NCBI GenBank assembly: GCA_043744805.1
Contig: JAYTTZ010000174.1
Coordinates: 1-6,703, forward strand
DNA from: Ga0077536 sp043744805
Lineage (GTDB): Bacteria > Pseudomonadota > Gammaproteobacteria > Ga0077536
DNA: 6,703 bases
Reading direction: 5' to 3'
The notes under the pieces were generated by a model. It worked only from the letters and a program-made list of their open reading frames with translations, was not told the DNA's origin and did no database searches. Made by a program: the position numbers and the translations under genes. Positions 1 to 5,199 of this stretch are shown piece after piece. Numbering within the stretch: the stretch's first letter is position 1; each line of letters starts with the position of its first letter.

Positions 1-111
1 CTGATCGAGCGCACGGGGCAACCCGTCGCGGCGGCGTATTACGTCATCTTCGGCGCCGCGATGGGTCTGGTGGCGACGATGTTCCTGAGGGAGGGCGCCG
101 CCCGCGCATGA
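1..111 (+). CDS. MFS transporter, MHS (metabolite:H+ symporter) type, C-terminal end only
   Basis: Frame 1 is open from the window edge to a TGA at 109-111 and gives the last 36 residues of a protein whose start lies outside. The sequence begins LIERTGQPVAAAYYV and continues through a hydrophobic stretch ending in FLRE. This matches the final periplasmic loop and twelfth membrane helix of MHS-family major facilitator transporters (ProP, KgtP and relatives), where an 'RTG.P..P.YYV' segment precedes the last helix. Such proteins import organic acids, betaines or similar solutes with protons across the inner membrane. The substrate cannot be told from this fragment. Its TGA overlaps an ATG (ATGA, 108-111) that opens only an eight-codon frame, perhaps the remnant start of a once-coupled downstream gene. 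Confidence 0.7.
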   Translation: MIERTGQPVAAAYYVIFGAAMGLVATMFLREGAARA

Positions 112-112
112 A

Positions 113-988
113 GCACGTGGACCGTGGTGTCTGACGAGGGCAAGCGTCCGCGCTCGATCGACGCTCCACCTGGCGGGCGGCGTACTTGAGCATTGCAGGA
201 TCGAGGCAGGCCGCCTGCCTCTGGTACCCGGAGTTTTCGATGCCGGCGAATGGCTGGTGCGCGTCACCCGGCAGTGCCGGTTCCGCGCTGCCGAAGCCGC
301 GCTCGATCTGCAGGTCGGCTCGCACTGCCAGCAGGCCTACCTGGGTGACGACTGCCAGATTGCACAAATCCTGAACAAGCTGCTCGGCAATCCGATCACG
401 TTCTCCCGCCACGGCGGACAGGTGTGCTTGCACGTCGAGGAAGACATCAGGTTGGACGCACGGCTCCAGCTTCACTTTTCGGTCACCGACAACGGCCTTG
501 GCATCAGCGAACCTGCACTCTCCCGAATCTTCGAGCCTTACGCGCAGGCCGCGACCAGCACGTCACGCCGCTTCGGTGGTGCGGGCCTTGGGCTCAACAT
601 CTGCCGTGAGCTGGTGGCGCTGATGCACGGCAAGATCTGGGTGACCCGCCTGGAAGATGCGGGTTCGGCCTTCCACTTCACGGTCTGCATGGACGCAGCC
701 CTCCGGCTGGTCCCGCGCGTCGAGGCGCTCAAGGCCTTGGGCAAAAATCGTGCGCGCTGCGTGGCGGTGCTCATGGACTGCCAGATGCCGGTGATGGACG
801 GTTATGAACGCACCCGCCTGCGCCAGGCGGAAAGCGAGCATCCGGAACTGGGACGCGTGAGGATCATTGCGCTGACAGGCAACGCCATGGCGGGTGATCG
901 CGAGCGCTGCCGCGCGGTGGGCATGGACGACTACCTCGCCAAACCAGTGGATCCGCAGCGTCTGGCGGCGCTGTTGGACCCGCTGTAG
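113..988 (+). pseudogene. Decayed hybrid sensor histidine kinase (DHp tail, HATPase, partial receiver)
   Basis: Frame 2 is open from 89 to the TAG at 986-988. The recognisable part starts around 167: VLEHCRIEAGRL corresponds to the end of the DHp helix ('VLDLSKIEAGRL') of hybrid histidine kinases. The H-box with the phospho-accepting His, and everything upstream, is absent. The HATPase follows: a weakened N-box LNKLLGNPITFS (usual form NLLGNAIKFT), an intact G1 box DNGLGI, an F-box IFEPYAQA and a G2 box GGAGLGLNIC. A receiver then begins in mid-domain: the acidic pair and first strand/helix are missing, but the phospho-acceptor Asp in LMDCQMPVMDGYE, the Thr in ALTGNA and the Lys in AKPV remain. 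Kinase end and receiver are joined by a linker too short for a whole domain, so an internal deletion is likely. The only usable start (GTG 257) lies inside the kinase. It could still make a short ATP-binding/receiver protein, but signalling activity is unlikely. Confidence 0.72.
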
Positions 989-1010
989 CTGGCGCGCTCG
1001 GCGCGCCAGC
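988..1010. terminator. Hairpin between convergent genes, possible bidirectional terminator
   Basis: A perfect 10-bp inverted repeat, GCTGGCGCGC and GCGCGCCAGC, is separated by a 3-nt loop (TCG). It starts on the last base of the kinase remnant's stop codon and lies 45 bases beyond the minus-strand selenoprotein stop at 1055. The position between convergent genes and the very strong stem suggest termination or mRNA 3'-end protection for both strands. There is no clear T-tract on either side, so intrinsic termination is inferred, not shown. A weaker 5-bp stem (1028-1032 with 1038-1042) lies next to it. Confidence 0.5.
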
Positions 1011-1054
1011 AGGGGCAAAGCGACCGACAGGGAACGCCCCTGCCGGCCACCCGT

Positions 1055-2236
1055 TCAGGTCGCCCGGCTGAAGTCTGCCACCGGGTAGTAGGGACGCTCG
1101 AGGTTGGCGTCGACCGCAGCCCAGAAGTCTGGACCTGCGTTCAACTGCCCGATGCTGCCCGGATCGAGCATCATCGACTGGCGGCGATAGTTCCAGCTGT
1201 CCGGGTGCAGCCGCGAGGCTTCCCGGAAGTGCTGCTTGGCCGCTTCCAGCGCGCCTTGATTGAAGAGGAAACGTCCCAGTCGTGCGTGGTTCGCGGCGAG
1301 CACTTCGGCTTCGCTCGGTCCCCGCATGCGCTGTTTCACTTCCGCCGGGCTGAGCGCATAGCGGCTTGCCGCCCCGTGTTCAACCCAGTCCTTCAGGGCT
1401 TCGATGTAGCTGTTGCGCACCGCCGTGCCTTCGGCCACCGGCGCATCCGGGATTTCGAAGGTTTCGCGGTTCATGTGCCGCACCATGTCGCTGGTGCCCG
1501 CCGATTCCGCCGGCCGCACGATTTGACCCTGCTCGTCGATCCACACGCCCTGCGGCACGTTGACCATGCCATAGAGTTCGGCCAGCAGGTGGCCTTCATC
1601 GATGAGGCAGGGATAGGTCGGCGGCGACTGGCGCGCCCACAGTTCCGGCGCCCAGCCCATCAGGCGCGCCAGTACTTCGGGACGCTGCTGGCAATCGACC
1701 GCACGGATGCTGGCCTCGACCGCTGCCTTGCCGCCGGTGTCGAACGCTACGGCGATGATTTCCAGTCCTGAATCCTTGAGGTCTTCGTAGATTGCCTGCC
1801 ACACGGACAAGTCGAAGCTACAGCCTCAGTAGGAACCCCAGGAATAGAGGAACACCTTCTTGCCGCGATAGTCGGACAGCGAGTGCTGCTTGCCGTCCAG
1901 ATCGGGCAGGGTGAAATCGGGGGCCTGCAGCGAGAACAGCGCGTCGCGACGCGCATTCACGCTGGCGCCGACGGCCCAGGCGTTGACTGAAGGTTCGCGG
2001 GTCACGGGTTGCCCCATGTAGCGCGCGAACGCGGAGAGATCGACGTTGCCCTCGGCATCCAGCCAGGCGGCCTGGGTACGCACGCAGGCGTCGCCCTTGC
2101 AGAGCCCTTCGGTGTCGAGTTTCCAGCCGGTGGCCGCACGCAGGTCTTCCGGCTTGAGCCACAGGTGCTCGCCGTCGACCTTCGCGTTTGCAATGTCGGT
2201 CACCCGCTCGTCGTAGAGGACGGTCGCCATGCTCAT
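1055..2236 (-). CDS. ResA/TlpA-like thioredoxin-fold selenoprotein (W-G-S-Y-Sec-G-C motif), read through an in-frame TGA
   Basis: This is read as one 393-residue protein in which TGA 1828-1826 encodes Sec137. The 2236-1829 and 1825-1055 segments share one frame with no other stop. Residues 1-100 form an N-terminal domain I cannot assign, with GLCKGDACV (Cys46, Cys51). Residues 105-245 are an AhpC/TSA-ResA-like fold: APDFTLPDLDGKQHSLSDYRGKKV, then the strand FLYSWGSY-U-GC, the helix VWQAIYEDLKDSGLEIIAVA, and cis-Pro228 in NVPQGVWID. An insertion containing Cys182 lies between. The tail (about 314-346) looks like one TPR unit, ending PDSWNYRRQ. I recall a protein family named for a WAxxUGC motif with this build, but could not check it. 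The start is ATG 2236 with AAGGA 7 nt upstream. No signal peptide is evident, so it looks cytoplasmic. It is the last gene after the PQQ dehydrogenase. A selenol-thiol pair (Sec137-Cys139) suggests peroxide or disulfide reduction. The rival reading is a nonsense-mutated Cys codon. Confidence 0.85.
1783..1817 (-). promoter_or_regulatory. Candidate bacterial SECIS hairpin downstream of the Sec TGA
   Basis: In the mRNA, CUUGUC (1811-1806) pairs with GGCAGG (1800-1795) through four Watson-Crick and two G-U pairs. The apical loop is CGUGU (1805-1801). An outer CUUCG/CGAAG stem (1817-1813 with 1787-1783) can close the structure across an asymmetric internal loop. The loop's GU begins 21 nt after the TGA. 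Bacterial SECIS elements, the SelB binding sites, sit inside the coding sequence immediately 3' of the UGA and have a small apical loop with a GU. The position and loop fit. The fold was drawn by hand and has no energy calculation or covariation behind it. Confidence 0.55.
1826..1828 (-). other. Selenocysteine codon (TGA), Sec137
   Basis: TGA on the minus strand is preceded by codons for S-W-G-S-Y and followed by GGC TGT AGC (G-C-S). It occupies the N-terminal cysteine position of the thioredoxin-fold active site, the classic place for Cys/Sec exchange. The reading frame, family similarity and base composition continue unbroken for 255 codons beyond it. Neighbouring genes all terminate with TGA, and so does this gene itself at 1057-1055, so the codon must be distinguished by local context if it is decoded as Sec. 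Confidence 0.82.
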
Positions 2237-2243
2237 GACGTTT

Positions 2244-2248
2244 TCCTT
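2244..2248 (-). promoter_or_regulatory. Shine-Dalgarno of the selenoprotein gene
   Basis: AAGGA lies 7 nt before ATG 2236 on the minus strand. It favours that ATG over the in-frame ATG two codons later (2230), which would have a 13-nt spacing. Confidence 0.6.
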
Positions 2249-2270
2249 GTTCGAGTTGTGGTGGAGTGGA

Positions 2271-2293
2271 AGGCCGGCAGTAGGTACCGGCCT
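2271..2293 (-). other. Intercistronic hairpin between the PQQ dehydrogenase and selenoprotein genes
   Basis: A perfect 7-bp inverted repeat (AGGCCGG/CCGGCCT) with a 9-nt loop lies in the 72-nt gap between the dehydrogenase stop and the selenoprotein start. No T-tract follows, so it could be a leaky terminator, an RNA processing or stability element, or chance in GC-rich DNA. Confidence 0.35.
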
Positions 2294-2308
2294 GGCAGGG
2301 AGGTTATG

Positions 2309-4039
2309 TCAACGATCCGCCTCGGGCAAGCCGAAGACCCAGAGCACGCCGCCCTGCGGGACGTTGGTCCTGGTGCCGAAGGCCTTGTCGAGGAAGTCCT
2401 GCTGGCGCTGGGCGTCGACCCCCCAGCCGGACTGCACGGCGATGTACTGCTGGCCGTCGAGCGCAAAGCTCACCGGCACGCCGACCACGCCCGAGTTAGT
2501 GCGCTGCTGCCAGAGGATCTTGCCGGTCTTCGCATCGAAAGCACGGAAGTAGCGATCGTTGGTGCCGCCACTGAAGACGAGATCCCCGGCCGTGGCCAGG
2601 ACCGGGCCCCAGTTGTGTGACTTGAACTTGGTCGTCCACACTTTCTTGCCGGCGGCCAGATCCCAGGCCTGGAGTTCGCCGATGTGATCCCGGGCTTCCG
2701 GCGTCGGGAACACTTCCATCTTCGCCAGCGGCACGCCCATATAGAGCTCGCCCGGACGGTACTTCACCGCTTCGCCGGTCAACGCACTGCAGAGGTTTTC
2801 GTTGGCGGGGATATAGAGGTAACCCGTGCGCGGACTGTAGGCCGAAGGTGGCCAGTCCTTGCCGCCCCATAGGCTCGGGCAGAACTCGGTGCGCTTGCCG
2901 ACGCGCGGCACGTGGGCCTCGTCGTAAGTGGGGCGACCGGTCCTGGCATCGATGCTGGTGAACACGTTCTGCTTCACGAACGGCTGGGCCGCGACGAAGC
3001 CGATGCCTTTGTCCGTACGCTCGAGGAGCCACAGGTAGCCGTTACGGCCTTCGTGCACCAGGCCCTTCACGGTGCGACCGTCGCGCTTGAGGTCGATGAG
3101 GAGCGGCGCCACCACTTCGTCCCAGTCCCAGGAATCGTTCCAGTGGTACTGGTGGTAGCTGCTGATCTTGCCGGTTTCCACCTCCACCGCGATGACCGAT
3201 GTGGCGTAGAGGTTATCGCCAGGACGCGCGTCGCCCATCCATGGTCCCGCGTTGCCGGTGCCCCAGTAGCTCAAGCCCGTGTCCACGTCGTAGCTGCCGG
3301 TCACCCAGACCGGCACGCCGCCGTGCTTCCAGGTGTCGCCGGGCCAGGTTTCGCTGCCGGGCTCGCCGGGCGCCGGCACGGTGTAGGTCTTCCACTGCGC
3401 TTCGCCGCTGTTGGCATCAAAGGCGGCGATGAAGCCACGCACGCCAAGCTCTCCGCCCGAAGTGCCCACCATCACGTGGCCCTTCACGATGAGCGGCGCG
3501 AGGGTCATGTAGTAACCCTTGAGGTAGTCCTCCACCTGTTTTTCCCACAGGACTTCGCCCGTGCGGGCATCGAGGCAGACCAGGAAGGCATCCACGGTGG
3601 CGAGGTAGACGCGATCGCCATAAAGCGCCACGCCCCGGTTGGTGGGGTGCAGCTGGAAGAGATCGTCCGGCAGTTCGCGGCGATAGCGCCAGCGGATGTT
3701 GCCGGTGCGGGCGTCGATCGCGATGACCTGGTTGCGCGGGGTGGAGATGAACATCGCCCCGTCGTTCACCAGCGGCGGCGCCTGGTGGGCTTCCTCCATG
3801 CCGGTGGACACCGCCCACAGGGGCTTCAAGCGGGCCACGTTGCCCGCGTTGATCTGGTCCAGCGGGCTGTAGCCCTGGCTGTCGTAAGTGCGGCGGTACT
3901 GCAGCCAGTTGCCCGGCTCGGGCTGCTCCAGCCGGGCGCCGGTGACCGCGCTATAGGGTGTCTTGTCTTCGGCCGGTACGGCAGTGGCGAGCAGGAGCAG
4001 GAGCAGGAGCAGCGGCAGCAGGGCGGGAATACGCAGCAT
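2309..4039 (-). CDS. PQQ-dependent methanol/ethanol-family alcohol dehydrogenase, probably lanthanide type
   Basis: This is a periplasmic quinoprotein of 576 residues that would oxidise primary alcohols or aldehydes with bound PQQ. Residues 1-23 are a Sec-type signal peptide with a long leucine run, cleaved near VPA-ED. The rest is an eight-bladed propeller with repeated W-motifs (DARTGNIRW, DARTGEVLW, DAKTGKILW). Landmarks are GGELGVRG with metal ligand Glu197, WPGDTWKHGG and GTGNAGPW with ligand Asn263, and SWDWDE with catalytic Asp305 and the extra Asp307 that marks lanthanide enzymes such as XoxF and PedH. Cys387 and Cys417 match a known MxaF disulfide. The adjacent-cysteine pair near the active site of MxaF and ExaA is missing (LFQLHPTNRG stands there). 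There is no CxxCH, so it carries no fused haem domain. The start ATG 4039 has AGGAGG 7 nt upstream, partly made of the Rieske stop codon, so translation is probably coupled. Family is certain; substrate and metal are inferred. Confidence 0.92.
   Translation of the reverse strand: MLRIPALLPLLLLLLLLATAVPAEDKTPYSAVTGARLEQPEPGNWLQYRRTYDSQGYSPLDQINAGNVARLKPLWAVSTGMEEAHQAPPLVNDGAMFISTPRNQVIAIDARTGNIRWRYRRELPDDLFQLHPTNRGVALYGDRVYLATVDAFLVCLDARTGEVLWEKQVEDYLKGYYMTLAPLIVKGHVMVGTSGGELGVRGFIAAFDANSGEAQWKTYTVPAPGEPGSETWPGDTWKHGGVPVWVTGSYDVDTGLSYWGTGNAGPWMGDARPGDNLYATSVIAVEVETGKISSYHQYHWNDSWDWDEVVAPLLIDLKRDGRTVKGLVHEGRNGYLWLLERTDKGIGFVAAQPFVKQNVFTSIDARTGRPTYDEAHVPRVGKRTEFCPSLWGGKDWPPSAYSPRTGYLYIPANENLCSALTGEAVKYRPGELYMGVPLAKMEVFPTPEARDHIGELQAWDLAAGKKVWTTKFKSHNWGPVLATAGDLVFSGGTNDRYFRAFDAKTGKILWQQRTNSGVVGVPVSFALDGQQYIAVQSGWGVDAQRQQDFLDKAFGTRTNVPQGGVLWVFGLPEADR
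3989..4012. repeat. Hexanucleotide repeat (GAGCAG x4) encoding the signal-peptide leucine run
   Basis: There are four perfect tandem copies of GAGCAG on the plus strand, with a related CGGCAG unit following. On the coding strand this is CTGCTC repeated, which encodes alternating Leu codons in the hydrophobic core of the dehydrogenase signal peptide. Slippage would add or remove two leucines per unit without shifting the frame, altering only signal-peptide length. Confidence 0.75.
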
Positions 4040-4046
4040 CGGGTTG

Positions 4047-4053
4047 CCTCCTC
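4047..4053 (-). promoter_or_regulatory. Strong Shine-Dalgarno overlapping the Rieske stop codon
   Basis: GAGGAGG on the minus strand is placed 7 nt before ATG 4039. Its first two bases belong to the Rieske gene's TGA (4054-4052), so ribosomes ending the Rieske gene stop on the ribosome-binding site of the dehydrogenase. This arrangement supports one mRNA and translational coupling. Confidence 0.8.
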
Positions 4054-4639
4054 AGGCGGGTTTGGCGCCACCGACACGCGCCGTGAACGGTCCCGCGACG
4101 AGCAGCTTGCCGGCTTCGATCTTGAGCGGGAGGGCCGGCAAGGGCCGCGGTGCGGGGCCGGTGATGCGGAGCGCGGCGCTGGCCGGATTGAATTCGGACA
4201 GGTGGCAGGGACACACGAAGTGCAGCGCCTTGTCGTTCCACTCGGTGACTGCGCAGCCCGTATGCGTGCAGGTACCCGCGTAGGCCACGATGCCGTCGGC
4301 GGCATGGGCGGCGGTGGTTTCGTCCAGCTGCCCCGGCGCGAGGCGCAGCAGCAGGATCTGGTTCAGGCGCGAGCCTTCGCGGGTGAGGCCGCTGGCCGGA
4401 TCCTGCGGGAACACCATCAGGGGTCGGGCGTCCAGCATGAGGTCCGCCGGGGTAATCACCCGCGGCGCGTCGTCCCAGGAAGGTGTGGCCAGCAGATCGC
4501 CGGCCCGGGGCGGGAGCTTCCCCGGCGCGGGCGCGGCATGCGCGCCCAGCGGCAGCGCGGAGCACAAGGCGATGCCCGCCAGGCTTTCGAGCAGCCGCCG
4601 GCGTCCGGCGCAGCAGTCGGTGTCCTCCTGGCCGTGCAT
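4052..4639 (-). CDS. Exported Rieske [2Fe-2S] protein
   Basis: This 195-residue electron carrier has an arginine-rich leader: GRRRLLESLAG (residues 12-22) is followed by a hydrophobic stretch and AHA, fitting a Tat-type or uncleaved anchor sequence as usual for Rieske proteins. The cluster motifs are CTHTGC (Cys124, His126, Cys129) and CPCH (Cys143, Cys145, His146). These supply two His and two Cys ligands for a [2Fe-2S] cluster, plus the Cys129-Cys145 pair that forms the stabilising disulfide in bc1-type Rieske domains. No cytochrome b or c1 is next to it, so it is probably not a bc1 subunit. Placed 1 nt after the MaoC-like gene and 12 nt before the PQQ dehydrogenase, it may accept electrons from that enzyme; this is inferred from context only. 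The mature part has about 85 residues before the cluster domain that I cannot assign. Confidence 0.9.
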   Translation of the reverse strand: MHGQEDTDCCAGRRRLLESLAGIALCSALPLGAHAAPAPGKLPPRAGDLLATPSWDDAPRVITPADLMLDARPLMVFPQDPASGLTREGSRLNQILLLRLAPGQLDETTAAHAADGIVAYAGTCTHTGCAVTEWNDKALHFVCPCHLSEFNPASAALRITGPAPRPLPALPLKIEAGKLLVAGPFTARVGGAKPA

Positions 4640-4640
4640 G

Positions 4641-5114
4641 TCAGGCGTCCAGGTTTTTGATCATGCGCGACGGCGTGAACACCATCACCAGTTCGCCGCG
4701 CTGGTTGCGCACTTCATTGCGCGTGGTGACCACGCCGCGATCACCGCGCGAAGTGAGCCGCGCGGCGGTGACCTCGAGCCACACTTCAAGCGTGTCGCCC
4801 ACGAACACCGGCGCCTTGGTTTCGATGTTGCCGCCGAGGAACGCCATGCCGACGCCAGTCAGCGCGCCACTGGAAATCACCAGGCCTTCGGCCAGCGACA
4901 TGGTCAGTGCGCCGGGCACGAGGCGTCCCGTGAAGCCCAGTTCCGCCGGCGCCTCGGCATCGAGGAACAGGCTTTCGCCGAAGCCACAAGTGGTGATGAA
5001 ACTCATCAGGTCGAATTCGGTGACGGTGCGGCGCCCGGTGCGCCAGCGCAGGCCCACGGGTTGCTGGTTGAAGCCCTGGGCATGGGTGAAGAGCGGGGGA
5101 CGGGAATCGGTCAT
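4641..5114 (-). CDS. MaoC-like hot-dog-fold protein lacking the canonical catalytic Asp/His
   Basis: The 157-residue product has MaoC/acyl-dehydratase features: an opening GRRTVTEFDLMSFITTCG, the FTGRLVPGALTMSLAEGL helix region, FLGGNIETKAPVFVGDTLEV and a closing TRNEVRNQRGELVMVFTP. MaoC and R-hydratase enzymes hydrate or dehydrate enoyl-CoA thioesters with an Asp and a His in a GDxNPxH-like motif. Here that segment reads GFGESLFLD, and both positions are Phe by my alignment. It is therefore either a divergent thioester-binding enzyme or not a classical hydratase. I chose ATG 5114, which has GGAG 6 nt upstream and starts the family similarity (MTDSRPPLFT); the frame stays open to 5210, but the extra 32 residues are Cys/Pro-rich and unlike the family. 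It is the first gene of the tight cluster, its TGA lying 1 nt before the Rieske ATG. Confidence 0.82.
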   Translation of the reverse strand: MTDSRPPLFTHAQGFNQQPVGLRWRTGRRTVTEFDLMSFITTCGFGESLFLDAEAPAELGFTGRLVPGALTMSLAEGLVISSGALTGVGMAFLGGNIETKAPVFVGDTLEVWLEVTAARLTSRGDRGVVTTRNEVRNQRGELVMVFTPSRMIKNLDA

Positions 5115-5120
5115 GCGGCA

Positions 5121-5124
5121 CTCC
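5121..5124 (-). promoter_or_regulatory. Shine-Dalgarno deciding the MaoC-like gene start
   Basis: GGAG on the minus strand lies 6 nt before ATG 5114. This supports the shorter start over an upstream alternative start at 5210 in the same frame. Confidence 0.55.
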
Positions 5125-5140
5125 GGGGTCGGATTCACGA

Positions 5141-5158
5141 ACCTGCCGGGCGGCAGGT
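5141..5158. other. Hairpin in the leader of the MaoC-like gene
   Basis: A perfect 7-bp inverted repeat (ACCTGCC/GGCAGGT) with a 4-nt loop lies 26 nt upstream of the MaoC-like start codon. It is the third hairpin of the spacer and lies nearest the gene, so it would fall in a 5' leader if transcription starts upstream of it. No ligand-binding RNA is recognised. Confidence 0.4.
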
Positions 5159-5180
5159 CGCTGCGCATGCTAGCAAGGCA

Positions 5181-5199
5181 TGGGTGCTGGCTGCACCCA
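5181..5199. other. Second hairpin of the phoD-like/MaoC-like spacer
   Basis: A perfect 7-bp inverted repeat (TGGGTGC/GCACCCA) with a 5-nt loop (TGGCT) directly abuts the larger hairpin at 5200-5235. It may work with it in 3'-end formation of the phosphatase mRNA. No T-run follows. Confidence 0.4.

Noticed and set aside
1205..1771. A 188-codon plus-strand open frame
   Set aside because: It is antisense to the conserved C-terminal half of the selenoprotein and its product has no recognisable domain.
1055..1810. A separate 251-residue gene starting at TTG 1810
   Set aside because: The TTG codes for Leu inside the active-site helix. No good Shine-Dalgarno precedes it, and the protein would lack the first strands of its own fold.
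1826..2236. A separate 136-residue gene ending at the TGA
   Set aside because: Its end cuts a thioredoxin fold in the middle of the active-site strand, and the remainder of the fold continues in the same frame right after the TGA. It is better read as the front part of one selenoprotein.
4203..4217. Haem c-binding site in the Rieske protein
   Set aside because: The Cys-Pro-Cys-His there is CxCH, not CxxCH, and is the second half of the Rieske cluster motif.
2912..4660. A 582-codon open frame on the plus strand
   Set aside because: It lies antisense to the dehydrogenase and Rieske genes, whose motifs are unmistakable. Its product is Ala/Gly/Val/His/Arg-rich and resembles no family. Long antisense frames are common in GC-rich DNA.
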